NCBI GenBank assembly: GCA_022376925.1
Contig: JAIOJX010000032.1
Span: forward strand, 114,615,979 to 114,679,978
Length of the DNA stretch: 64,000 nucleotides
Origin: Tragulus kanchil
Taxonomy: Eukaryota; Chordata; Mammalia; Artiodactyla; Tragulidae
Direction of reading: 5' to 3'
In this document: one piece after another, positions 12,440-24,410 of the stretch
Layout: each line of letters opens with the position of its first letter
Numbering within the stretch: the first letter of the stretch is position 1
The notes under the pieces: model-generated
What the model saw: only the letters and a program-made list of their open reading frames with translations
What the model was told of the DNA's origin: nothing
Databases searched by the model: none
Translations under genes and position numbers: made by a program

Positions 12440-13190
12440 TTTCTGACTCTCTGGGAGTAGCGTCAGAGGCTGCGTGAGTAGGTCCTGATTCTGTCATTAG
12501 CACTCATGCTCGCTGGCCGTCTGGGACGCCACAGAATCGAGAGAGGGTAAGAGGCAAGGAGAGCTTGGGCCCTGTTGCCTGGGTAGAGTCAAGCACGAGC
12601 CAGGCGCCACAGCAAAGTAGCAAGGGGAGACGGCGCTCTCCGGGAACGGAAGAGCTGTGCGCACGCGCAGTCCCGCCCGGCCAGCAGAGCGGACAGGCCA
12701 GCTCACCAGGCCCCAACTCGCCTCCAGCACCCCGCCGCCGACCACACTGCCCAGTCTCCGCTGCCTAGTCACTCCGGCGGGCTTTCCCCGCCCAGTCTGC
12801 GCGCGAGTCTATCGCTGCGCGCGCAGAGCCTGAGCGGGCGCCGGCGGGAAGGGGAAGCGGCGGGTAAGAAGGGCCTACATCCTAGGGGCTTCTGCGACGG
12901 GGTAGGGAATTTCCTTCTCGGCTTTCTCGAGCCCTCACGACCCTTGCGGAGGAGAGTGCGAGGGGCCTCTGGAACCGGCTTCCTCCTGCTGTTCAGACGT
13001 GCCTCTGATGATCGAAGTGTTTTCGCCCTCACCGGAGCGTTGTCTTCAGGGTCTCCACCTGTCTCTTGTCTCCCCGCCCCGACTGGGGAAGCCGGGGCCG
13101 AGGTCCGGCCCGTCTGCTGTCACTGGAACTGTCTGAGATGCCTTCCCAGCCATTTAGGTAGCACCGGAGTGTTTATCTGCGTTTAGTGGC
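12440..13190 (+). promoter_or_regulatory. IPP: CpG island promoter of IPP, copy 1, with candidate non-coding exon 1
   Basis: This is an abrupt GC- and CpG-rich stretch in otherwise AT-rich repeat DNA, upstream of IPP on its coding strand. It has an exact NRF1-type palindrome (TGCGCACGCGCA, 12658-12669), GC boxes (CCCGCCC near 12673, CCCCGCCC near 12787) and a strong 5' splice site, CGG|GTAAGA, with exon end at 12863. No TATA box is evident, which fits a dispersed housekeeping promoter. The likely product is a short non-coding first exon spliced to 28287. The transcription start is not determinable here. A second copy lies about 1182 bp downstream. The island could also fire divergently, but no gene is seen on the other strand. 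Confidence 0.75.
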
Positions 13191-13619
13191 GCGGCATCTT
13201 AGGAGTAGCTCACCAGGTCCAGCCTCCATATCAATCAAGCACAAAGAATCTCTCTCTCTTTTTTTTTTCTTTTTTTGATGTGCCCTCTTCCTGGGATTCT
13301 TTCTGACACGCCTTACTGAGACAGCTTCCAGGCGCTCGCAGTGAATTGAAAAGGTTTTTCATCTGGCCACCGTTAATAAATTAAATCAAATTAAAAATTA
13401 CAATGATTGTTTGTAGCCAGGAAAAAAAAAAAAAGAAGGCACGGATATTTAGTGTATTGTTGGTAGTAAGTATAAACACATCTTGGAGCCCAAGGTAGGC
13501 TGCACTCATATGTACTTCAATGGCATAATGATACTTTTGAATTAATGTAGCTTAAGAGATGGCCAACCCAGGAGGAACACTCTGATCCTTCATCTTTAAG
13601 GTCAGAGCCATAGCCGGCC

Positions 13620-14375
13620 AGTTTCTGACTCTCTGGGAGTAGCGTCAGAGGCTGCGTGAGTAGGTCCTGATTCTGTCATTAGCACTCATGCTCGCTGGCC
13701 GTCTGGGACGCCACAGAATCGAGAGAGGGTAAGAGGCAAGGAGAGCTTGGGCCCTGTTGCCTGGGTAGAGTCAAGCACGAGCCAGGCGCCACAGCAAAGT
13801 AGCAAGGGGAGACGGCGCTCTCCGGGAACGGAAGAGCTGTGCGCACGCGCAGTCCCGCCCGGCCAGCAGAGCGGACAGGCCAGCTCACCAGGCCCCAACT
13901 CGCCTCCAGCACCCCGCCGCCGACCACACTGCCCAGTCTCCGCTGCCTAGTCACTCCGGCGGGTTTTCCCCCGCCCAGTCTGCGCGCGAGTCTATCGCTG
14001 CGCGCGCAGAGCCTGAGCGGGCGCCGGCGGGAAGGGGAAGCGGCGGGTAAGAAGGGCCTACATCCTAGGGGCTTCTGCGACGGGGTAGGGAATTTCCTTC
14101 TCGGCTTTCTCGAGCCCTCACGACCCTTGCGGAGGAGAGTGCGAGGGGCCTCTGGAACCGGCTTCCTCCTGCTGTTCAGACGTGCCTCTGATGATCGAAG
14201 TGTTTTCGCCCTCACCGGAGCGTTGTCTTCAGGGTCTCCACCTGTCTCTTGTCTCCCCGCCCCGACTGGGGAAGCCGGGGCCGAGGTCCGGCCCGTCTGC
14301 TGTCACTGGAACTGTCTGAGATGCCTTCCCAGCCATTTAGGTAGCACCGGAGTGTTTATCTGCGTTTAGTGGCGC
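13620..14375 (+). promoter_or_regulatory. IPP: CpG island promoter of IPP, copy 2 (tandem duplicate)
   Basis: Nearly identical repeat of the island 1182 bp upstream, with the NRF1-type site at 13840-13851 and the exon 1 donor CGG|GTAAGA with exon end at 14046. A visible difference is at about 13963-13975, where a C-to-T change and an extra C in a C run change how far meaningless reading frames run through. It is probably an assembly duplicate, so only one island and one exon 1 are expected in the animal. Confidence 0.7.
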
Positions 14376-14539
14376 GGCATCTTAGGAGTAGCTCACCAGG
14401 TCCAGCCTCCATATCAATCAAGCACAAAGAATCTCTCTCTCTTTTTTTTTTCTTTTTTTGATGTGCCCTCTTCCTGGGATTCTTTCTGACACGCCTTACT
14501 GAGACAGCTTCCAGGCGCTCGCGGCAGTGAATTCAAGGC

Positions 14540-15870
14540 CACCAAACATGGGTTCTCTTTGCTATCTCGGCGTCTCCACCGTTTCCTTAATAATCTACTT
14601 TTCAAATTTGTGTCTCTTGGGGTACGTCCCTTAACATCCCTGTGCAATGGCCCTGAATTTAAGCTCTTTACTTTTGGAAATGGGGTGACACCACGTGCCC
14701 CCTTTTGGAATGAAGTACTGCACTGGCAGTGGGATAGTATCAGCAGTTACTAAGAAGTAGTGGTGGAAGATTTCTGTTGTCGGTTATCAGCGTGGCTAAA
14801 TAATCAGTAATTTTTCTGTACCAGGAGGCAGCGTTTTAGCTCAAGCTGTAGTTGATGCCCTGAAGTTGGGGGCAGAGGAGGTACCTTGTAATTAAACAAA
14901 TCGCTGGGTCCAAAAGTGCTGACAGGAAGAAATCTAAAACAGAAAAGCCTGACTGCAGTGCCATGTTTAATAATATCTGCAGGTCAAATTTCTATCTAGA
15001 GACAAATACACTGTTTTTATATACCAGTTAAGTGTAATATGCTCACATTTACTTGGTGCTGATGTGAAGTTTTAGCAGCTACCTTGAAACTGTTCAATCA
15101 GATTTCTCAGTAAGTTAATTTCTAGATAATCATGATATTCAACTATTTTTACTCTGGTAAGTTTGACCGAATGCTAAAAACTTAGCCCCGTCTCTCTTTT
15201 TTAACATCAGTTGACACTGTTTCTGTGAGTCGACTAATTTTCCTTGATACCTAAAAGCCTTTGTCGTCTTAGATTTCTCCTTTGCTTCATCTCCATATTT
15301 CTTCTATTACTGGATCTCATGGTTTCTTTTTTCAAAAAGTAACTTGGATTTATCTCTTTGATTCTCATTCTTGAAACCAGAAGGCTGTTTTCTAAGACTT
15401 TGCTATCTCTTAGCACATTCTCCTGAAAGCTTAAAAAACAAGTCTGAAACATGTCATGTTTATTCTCGATAAACCTATAAAGGTTCGTGTTCAAACTTCT
15501 ATGTTTGTGTTTCAAAGCTCTTTCTCTATATGAACATTATATGATGGGGAAAACCCAGGATTTAGAGTAAGACCTGGGCTCCAATACTATGATTGTCATT
15601 GTACTAACACTATGTCCTTAGGAAACTGAGCTTCACTTTCCTTCTCTTATTTTGAGTAACAATATCTTTTCTTCCAGCCTCTTAATTATTGTGAGAATCA
15701 CATTTGGCATAATGTATGGAAAAGTCAGAATTAAACAAAAACAACCTAAGATATTGTTACTTCTTAGTGCTCATTTATTTCACAAACATTTGAAAACAAT
15801 ATATATTAGATACTGTGTTATGCTATGAAAGGTAGTCCCAAAAGAATTGTCCTCCAGGGAACATTCAGAG
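14540..15870. other. IPP intron 1, unique sequence
   Basis: AT-rich sequence with no repeat I can assign and no exon with credible flanking splice sites. A short TG microsatellite follows at 15875-15898. Confidence 0.5.
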
Positions 15871-15924
15871 AGAGAGTGTGAGTGTGTGTGTGTGTGTATT
15901 TATAGGGATTAGCGTAACAAGGAA

Positions 15925-16133
15925 GAGGATACTTGTTTAGTCACTAAGTCGTGCTCAACTCTTTTGTAACCCCAAGGACTGTAGCTCACCAGGCTCCTCT
16001 GTCCATGAGATTTTTCAGGCAAGAGTACTGGAGTAGATTGCTATTTCCTCCTCCAGGATATCTTTCCCACCTAGGAATCAAACCTGCCTCTCCTAGAGGT
16101 GGATTCTTTCCGAATGAGCCACCAGGGAAGCCT
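15925..16133 (-). mobile_element. Bov-tA SINE
   Basis: TTTAGTCACTAAGTCGTGCT at the left, CAGGCAAGAGTACTGGAGTA, head complement CCACCAGGGAAGCC at the right. Partly within duplication 5. Confidence 0.9.
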
Positions 16134-16479
16134 CCAGAGTGTGATAATAGTCTGTAAAATAGGTAAGGTTAGGGTGAGGAACGGGTAAGATTTCCTGAAG
16201 GATATTAAATTTGAGTAATCTTGAATTATAACAAAAATCCAGAAAGAAAAAGTGGGAAAGGGTGCCATGAAAGAGATGCCTTTAGAGAATTGCAAATTGT
16301 TAGGTTTTGTTGGAGTATTAAAAGTATTCAAAGAGAATTATAGGAGGCAGGATTGAGTAGGTAGACAGAGGTGAAATTTGAAGGGCTTCTGTGTGTTCAA
16401 AGAAGTGAACGAATTGTAGGATTTTAAGCAGACAGTTGGCCTGATCATAGTTGCTTTTTTTTTTTAAGAGAATATTTAG

Positions 16480-17165
16480 TTCTTTTTTTAAAAAATTATT
16501 CATTTATTTATTTCTGACTGTGCTGGGTCTTTTTTTTTTTAAAAAAAAATGATTTATTTATTTATTTATTTGAGGAGGGGTAGGGTGGGGAGGGAGGGGT
16601 AGGGTGGGGAGGGAGGGGAGCAGATGGGCCACTTTTTTGGTCTTTCATTTGTCCATTTTCATCCATCTTTGTTCTTTGGCCCATGTGGGCCTCCCATCGC
16701 CGTGGCCTCTGTCGTTGCAGAGCGCCGGCTCTGGGCGCACGCGCTCCAGAGCTCCGGCTCGGTAATTGGACACATGGGTCTAGCCGCTCTGCGGCACGTG
16801 GGATCTTCCCAGGCCAGGGATCAAACCGGCGCCCCTTGCACTGCAAGGCGGTGTCCTTACCCACTGGACCACCAGGGAAGCCCTGTGCTGGGTCTTAATT
16901 GCTGCACAGGCTTTTCTATAGTTGTGGTGAGTGGGGGTTACTCTGTAGTTGTGATGCGTGGGCTTCTCATTGTGGTGGCTTCTCTGTTGCCGAGCACAGG
17001 CTCTAGGGCATATGGGCTCAGTAGTTGTGCTTCCTGGGCTCTAGAGCACAGACTTAATAGTTGCAGCGCATGGGCTTAGCTGCTCTTCTGCATGTGGGGT
17101 CTCCCACGACTAGGCCGAACTCCTCCATTGGCAAGCAGATTCTTATCCACGGAGCCATAGAAGCC
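16480..17165 (-). mobile_element. CHR-type SINE split by a younger tRNA-Glu SINE
   Basis: The outer element has its tail at 16480-16530 and body at 16885-17165. The inner element is 16545-16883. CTGTGCTGGGTCTT occurs at both sides of the inner element (16518-16531 and 16884-16897), its target-site duplication. Repeated at 17583-18275, where the outer head reads CAGGGAAGCCCC. Confidence 0.88.
16545..16883 (-). mobile_element. tRNA-Glu SINE of the 'CATCCATCTTT' family, young
   Basis: TTTATTTATTTATTTGAGG tail, G-rich GGGTGGGGAGGGAGGGG block, CCATCGCCGTGGCC, GCGCACGCGCTCCAGAGC, then the tRNA-like head complement (CACTGGACCACCAGGGAAGC). Many CpGs are retained. Repeated at 17650-17986. Confidence 0.92.
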
Positions 17166-18622
17166 CCCAGTTGCCTTTTTTTTTATTGGTTCCACGAAGG
17201 GCCGAACCTCCCTTAGAATGATCCACCAGGGAAGCCTCCAGAGTGTGATAATAGTCTGTAAAATAGGTAAGGTTAGGGTGAGGAACGGGTAAGATTTCCT
17301 GAAGGATATTAAATTTGAGTAATCTTGAATTATAACAAAAATCCAGAAAGAAAAAGTGGGAAAGGGTGCCATGAAAGAGATGCCTTTAGAGAATTGCAAA
17401 TTGTTAGGTTTTGTTGGAGTATTAAAAGTATTCAAAGAGAATTATAGGAGGCAGGATTGAGTAGGTAGACAGAGGTGAAATTTGAAGGGCTTCTGTGTGT
17501 TCAAAGAAGTGAACGAATTGTAGGATTTTAAGCAGACAGTTGGCCTGATCATAGTTGCTTTTTTTTTTTAAGAGAATATTTAGTTCTTTTTTTAAAAAAT
17601 TATTCATTTATTTATTTCTGACTGTGCTGGGTCTTTTTTTTTTTAAAAAAAAATGATTTATTTATTTATTTATTTGAGGGGGGGGAGGGTGGGGAGGAGG
17701 GGTAGGGTGGGGAGGGAGGGGAGCAGATGGGCCACTTTTTTGGTCTTTCATTTGTCCATTTTCATCCATCTTTGTTCTTTGGCCCATGTGGGCCTCCCAT
17801 CGCCGTGGCCTCTGTCGTTGCAGAGCGCCGGCTCTGGGCGCACGCGCTCCAGAGCTCCGGCTCGGTAATTGGACACATGGGTCTAGCCGCTCTGCGGCAC
17901 GTGGGATCTTCCCAGGCCAGGGATCAAACCGGCGCCCCTTGCACTGCAAGGCGGTGTCCTTACCCACTGGACCACCAGGGAAGCCCTGTGCTGGGTCTTA
18001 ATTGCTGCACAGGCTTTTCTATAGTTGTGGTGAGTGGGGGTTACTCTGTAGTTGTGATGCGTGGGCTTCTCATTGTGGTGGCTTCTCTGTTGCCGAGCAC
18101 AGGCTCTAGGGCATATGGGCTCAGTAGTTGTGCTTCCTGGGCTCTAGAGCACAGACTTAATAGTTGCAGCGCATGGGCTTAGCTGCTCTTCTGCATGTGG
18201 GGTCTCCCACGACTAGGGGCCGAACTCCTCCATTGGCAAGCAGATTCTTATCCACGGAGCCATCAGGGAAGCCCCCCAGTTGCCTTTTTTTTTTTTTTTT
18301 ATTCTTTATTTTAAAGGTTTTACAGAGTTTTGTAGTTCACAGACATGTATGTTCCCAGATCAGTCATATGCATATCCATGGTCCCCCCCCCCACCCGAGT
18401 TCCCCCTATTCCACTCCTCCAGACCTTCGCCCCAAGCCATTGTAAGCGCTCCTATTCCCTTAGCACTATGACACTAGCTGTCTTTTCCACACATAACAGT
18501 ATAGGTTTCCATGTTACTCCCTCCATGCTTCCCCATCCCTATTTCTTCCCCACAATGTCCCTATGTCTATGCTCTGTCTGTTTTTCCATGGGTTCCCTGC
18601 GTGTGTTATCAAGACCGTCCTA

Positions 18623-20857
18623 CTAGATTCCATATATGTGTGTTAGTATACTGTATTTGTCTTTCTCTTTTTGACTTACTTCACTTTTTATGATAGGTTC
18701 TAGAGCCAGCCACTTCATTAGGACTGAGTCTTCTGCATTTCTTTTAACAGTTGAGTAGTATTCCATTGTATATATGTACCAGAGCTTCTGGATCCATTCA
18801 TTCGTCGATGGACATCTAGGTTGCTTCCAAGTTCTGGCTATTGTATAGAGAGCTGCAATGAACATTGGGGTACAGGTGCTTCTTTCAGTTTTGATTTCAT
18901 CAGGGTATAAGCCTAATAGTGGGATTGCTGGGTTGTAGGGTGCTTCTATTTTTAGTTTTTTAAGAAATCTCCATACTGTCTTCCATAGCGACTGTGTCAA
19001 TTTACATTCCACCAGCAATGCAAGAGGGTTCCCTTTTCTCCACACCCTCTCCAGCATTTATTGTCTGCAGATTTTTTGATGATGGCCATTCTGACGGGTG
19101 TGAGGTGGTATCTCATTGTAGTTTTAATTTGCATTTCTCTAATAATAAGCGAGGTTGAGCATCGTTTCATGTGCTTTTGGGCCATCTATATGTCTTCTTT
19201 GGAGAGGCGTCTCTTTAGATCTTTTTCCCATTTTTTGATTGGGTTGTTCATTTTTCCTGTGCTGTGTTGTCTGAGTTGCTTGTAGATTTTGGAGATTAAT
19301 TCTTTGTCTGTTGTTTCATTTGCTATGATTTTCTCCCACTCTGTGGGGTGTCTGTTGAGCTTTTTGTAATTTCTTTTGCTGTACAGAAGCTTTTAAGTTT
19401 CAGAGGTCCCACATGTTCATTTTTCTTTTCAGTTCTGCTATTTTAGTTGGTGGGTCAGAGAAGATCTTGCTTTGACTGATGTCCTTGAGAGTTTTGCCTA
19501 TATTCTCCTCTAAGAGTTTGATGGTTTCTGGTCTTACATTTAGGTCTTTAATCCATTTGGAGTTGATCTTAGTGTATGGTGTCAGGGAATGTTCCAACTT
19601 CATTTTTTTGCATGTAGCTGACCAGTTCTCCCAGCACCACTTGTTGAAGAGGCTGTCTTTGTCCCATTTTATAGTTTCGCCTCCTTTGTCAAAAATAAGG
19701 TACCCATAGGTGCGTGGGTTTATCTCTGGGTTCTCGATCTTGTTAGATTCCATATATGTGTGTTAGTATACTGTATTTGTCTTTCTCTTTTTGACTTACT
19801 TCACTTTTTATGATAGGTTCTAGAGCCAGCCACTTCATTAGGACTGAGTCTTCTGCATTTCTTTTAACAGTTGAGTAGTATTCCATTGTATATATGTACC
19901 AGAGCTTCTGGATCCATTCATTCGTCGATGGACATCTAGGTTGCTTCCAAGTTCTGGCTATTGTATAGAGAGCTGCAATGAACATTGGGGTACAGGTGCT
20001 TCTTTCAGTTTTGATTTCATCAGGGTATAAGCCTAATAGTGGGATTGCTGGGTTGTAGGGTGCTTCTATTTTTAGTTTTTTAAGAAATCTCCATACTGTC
20101 TTCCATAGCGACTGTGTCAATTTACATTCCACCAGCAATGCAAGAGGGTTCCCTTTTCTCCACACCCTCTCCAGCATTTATTGTCTGCAGATTTTTTGAT
20201 GATGGCCATTCTGACGGGTGTGAGGTGGTATCTCATTGTAGTTTTAATTTGCATTTCTCTAATAATAAGCGAGGTTGAGCATCGTTTCATGTGCTTTTGG
20301 GCCATCTATATGTCTTCTTTGGAGAGGCGTCTCTTTAGATCTTTTTCCCATTTTTTGATTGGGTTGTTCATTTTTCCTGTGCTGTGTTGTCTGAGTTGCT
20401 TGTAGATTTTGGAGATTAATTCTTTGTCTGTTGTTTCATTTGCTATGATTTTCTCCCACTCTGTGGGGTGTCTGTTGAGCTTTTTGTAATTTCTTTTGCT
20501 GTACAGAAGCTTTTAAGTTTCAGAGGTCCCACATGTTCATTTTTCTTTTCAGTTCTGCTATTTTAGTTGGTGGGTCAGAGAAGATCTTGCTTTGACTGAT
20601 GTCCTTGAGAGTTTTGCCTATATTCTCCTCTAAGAGTTTGATGGTTTCTGGTCTTACATTTAGGTCTTTAATCCATTTGGAGTTGATCTTAGTGTATGGT
20701 GTCAGGGAATGTTCCAACTTCATTTTTTTGCATGTAGCTGACCAGTTCTCCCAGCACCACTTGTTGAAGAGGCTGTCTTTGTCCCATTTTATAGTTTCGC
20801 CTCCTTTGTCAAAAATAAGGTACCCATAGGTGCGTGGGTTTATCTCTGGGTTCTCTA
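18623..20857. repeat. Tandem duplication 6 (about 1120-bp unit) inside the L1
   Basis: Copies at 18623-19736 and 19744-20857, both from the ORF2 3' part. Identity is near-complete until the last bases of copy 1 (TCTCGATCTTG versus TCTCTAACTTG). Confidence 0.95.
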
Positions 20858-22230
20858 ACTTGTTCCATTTGTATATAGTTCTGTTTTTGTGCCAGTACCA
20901 TACTGTCTTGATGACTGTTGCTTTGTAGTAGAGTCTGAAGTTAGGGAGGCTGATTCCTCCAGCTCCGTTTTTCTTTCTCAGGATTGCTTTGGCTATTTGA
21001 GGTCTTTTGTGTTTCCATATGAACTGTGTTATTCTTTGGTCTAGTTCTGTGAAAAATGTCAATGGAAGTTGAGTAGGTATTGCATTGAATCTGTAGATGA
21101 TATTTGGTAGTATGGCCATTTTCACAGTATTGATTCTTCCGACCCAGGAACATGAATATCTCTCCATCTGTTTAAGTCTTCTTTAATTTCTCTTATGAGT
21201 GTCTTGTAATTTTCTGTGTACAGTTCTTTTGTTTCTTTGGGTAGGTTTATTCCTAGATATTTGATTCTTTTGGTTGCAATGGTGAAGGGGACTGCCTTTT
21301 TGATTTCGTTTTCTGATTTTTCATTGTTTGTGTGTAGGAATGCCAGTGATTTCTGTGTGTTGACTTTGTATCCTGCGACTTTGCTGAATTCCTTGATTAG
21401 CTCTAGTAGCTTTGTAATAGAGTCTTTGGGATTTTCTATGTATAATATCATGTCATCTGCAAAAAGAGAGAGCTTGACTTCTTCCTTTCCAATCTGGATT
21501 CCTTTGATTTCTTTCTCTTCTCTTATTGCCGTTGCTAAAACTTCCAGGACTATGTTGAATAGTAGTGGTGAAAGTGGACACCCCTGTCTTGTTCCTGATC
21601 TTAGAGGGAATGCTTTCAGTTTTTCACCATTGAGAATAATGTTCACTGTGGGCTTCTCATATATGGCTTTCACTGTGTTGAGATAGGTTCCTTCTGTGCC
21701 CATTTTCTGAAGAGTTTTTATCATAAATGGGTGTTGTACTTTGTCGAAGGCTTTTTCTGCATCTATTGAGATGATCATGTGATTTTTGTCTCTCAGTTTG
21801 TTGATATGGTGTATCACATTGATTGATTTGCGGATGTTGAAGAATCCTTGCATGCCTGGAATGAACCTGACTTGATCATGATGTATGAGTTTTTTGATGT
21901 GTTGTTGAATTCTGTTTGCTAGGATTTTGTTGAGGATCTTGGCATCTAAGTTCATCAGGGAAATTGGTCTGTAATTTTCCTTTTTTGTGTTGTCTTTGCC
22001 TGGTTTGGGTATCAGGGTGATGGCAGCCTTGTAGAATGTGTTTGGAAGTGTTCCTTCCTGTGCAATTGTTTGAAAGAGTTTTAGAAGGACAGGCATTAGC
22101 TCTTCTTTAAATGTTTGGTAGAATTCGGCTGTGAAGCCATCTGGCCCTGGGCTTTTATTTTTGGGTAAATTTTTAATCACAGATTCAATTTCTGAGCTTG
22201 TGATTGGGTTGTTCAAAGTTTCTGTTTCTT

Positions 22231-24410
22231 CCTGGCTCAGTCTTGGGAGATTAATCTTCCCCAAGAAACTGTCCATTTCTTCCAGGTTGTCCAGTTTGTT
22301 GCCATAGAGTTGCTCATAATAGTCCCTTAGAATCCTTTGGATTTCTGCATTATCTGTTGTAATCTCTCCTTTTTCATTTTTGATTTTGTTGATCTGGTTT
22401 TTCTCTCTCTTTCTCTTGATGAGTCTGGCCAGTGGTGTGTCAATTTTGTTTACCTTTTCAAAGAACCAGCTTTTTGTTTTATTTATCCGTACTATAGTTT
22501 CTTTCATTTCTTTCTGATTTATTTCTGCTCTTGTCTTTGCAATTTCTCGTCTTCTGCTGGCTTTGGGATGTTTTTGTTCTTCTCTTTCCAACTGTTTTAA
22601 GCGGAGGGTTAGGTCATCTGCTTCATATTTTCCTAGTTTCTTGAGGTGGGCTTGTATTGCTATAAATTTCCCTCTTAGAACTGCTTTTGCGGTATGCCAT
22701 AGGTTTTGCATGGTCGTATGTTCATTGTCATTTTCTTCTAGGAATTTTTTAATTTCTCCTTTGATTTCCTCAGTAATCAGTTGGTTTTTTAGGTATGTGT
22801 TGTTTAATCGCCATGTGTTTGTATTTTTAGCGTTTTTTTCCTGTAGTTGATCTCTAGTCTCATTGCATTGTGGTCCGAGAAGATGGTTGATATAATTTCA
22901 GTTTTCTTGAATTGACTGAGGTTAGATTTGTGGCCCAAGATGTGGTCTATCCTGGAGAATGTTCCATGTGCACTTGAGAAGAAAGTGTATTCTTCTGCTT
23001 TTGGGTGGAACGTCCTAAAGATATCGATGAGGTCCATCTTTTCTAGTGTGGCATTTAAGGCTTGTGTTTCTTTATTAATTTTCTGTTTGGATGATCTATC
23101 CATTGGTGTGAGAGGAGTATTAAAGTCTCCTACTATTATTGTGTTATTATTGATTTCTTCTTTTAAGTCTGAAAGTATCTGTCTTATGTATTGAGGTGCC
23201 CCTGTGTTGGATGCGTAGACGTTCATGACTGTTATGTCTTCCTCTTGGATGGATCCCTTAATCATGATGTAGTGACCTGCCTTGTCTCTTCGAATCTTCT
23301 TTTCTTTAGAATCTATTTTCCTGGCTCAGTCTTGGGAGATTAATCTTCCCCAAGAAACTGTCCATTTCTTCCAGGTTGTCCAGTTTGTTGCCATAGAGTT
23401 GCTCATAATAGTCCCTTAGAATCCTTTGGATTTCTGCATTATCTGTTGTAATCTCTCCTTTTTCATTTTTGATTTTGTTGATCTGGTTTTTCTCTCTCTT
23501 TCTCTTGATGAGTCTGGCCAGTGGTGTGTCAATTTTGTTTACCTTTTCAAAGAACCAGCTTTTTGTTTTATTTATCCGTACTATAGTTTCTTTCATTTCT
23601 TTCTGATTTATTTCTGCTCTTGTCTTTGCAATTTCTCGTCTTCTGCTGGCTTTGGGATGTTTTTGTTCTTCTCTTTCCAACTGTTTTAAGCGGAGGGTTA
23701 GGTCATCTGCTTCATATTTTCCTAGTTTCTTGAGGTGGGCTTGTATTGCTATAAATTTCCCTCTTAGAACTGCTTTTGCGGTATGCCATAGGTTTTGCAT
23801 GGTCGTATGTTCATTGTCATTTTCTTCTAGGAATTTTTTAATTTCTCCTTTGATTTCCTCAGTAATCAGTTGGTTTTTTAGGTATGTGTTGTTTAATCGC
23901 CATGTGTTTGTATTTTTAGCGTTTTTTTTTTCCTGTAGCTGATCTCTAGTCTCATTGCATTGTGGTCCGAGAAGATGGTTGATATAATTTCAGTTTTCTT
24001 GAATTGACTGAGGTTAGATTTGTGGCCCAAGATGTGGTCTATCCTGGAGAATGTTCCATGTGCACTTGAGAAGAAAGTGTATTCTTCTGCTTTTGGGTGG
24101 AACGTCCTAAAGATATCGATGAGGTCCATCTTTTCTAGTGTGGCATTTAAGGCTTGTGTTTCTTTATTAATTTTCTGTTTGGATGATCTATCCATTGGTG
24201 TGAGAGGAGTATTAAAGTCTCCTACTATTATTGTGTTATTATTGATTTCTTCTTTTAAGTCTGAAAGTATCTGTCTTATGTATTGAGGTGCCCCTGTGTT
24301 GGATGCGTAGATATTCATGACTGTTATGTCTTCCTCTTGGATGGATCCCTTAATCATGATGTAGTGACCTGTCTTGTCTCTTAGAATCTTCTTTACTTTA
24401 CAATCTATTT
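22231..24410. repeat. Tandem duplication 7 (about 1089-bp unit) inside the L1
   Basis: Copies at 22231-23319 and 23320-24410 (ORF2 endonuclease and linker). Most differences lie in the final 100 bases of copy 1 (23219-23315). Overlaps duplication 8, so 24027-24410 occurs three times. Confidence 0.95.

Larger units (their letters stand above)
12200..14533. repeat. Tandem duplication 4 (about 1182-bp unit) containing the CpG island
   Basis: Copies at about 12200-13350 and 13382-14533, with about 30 bases of unmatched filler between. The end of copy 1 and start of copy 2 differ. Duplicates the IPP promoter and exon 1. Confidence 0.95.
16121..18285. repeat. Tandem duplication 5 (about 1103-bp unit)
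   Basis: Copies at 16121-17170 and 17222-18285. Some 50 bases of corrupted sequence (17171-17221) separate them and look like a garbled continuation of copy 1. G-run differences occur at 17680-17700. Confidence 0.95.

Noticed and set aside
13679..14369. Long open frames of 176-178 codons on both strands of the CpG island
   Set aside because: They arise from GC-rich sequence with few stops, have no recognisable domain, and the equivalent first copy is interrupted after a one-base change. No coding evidence.
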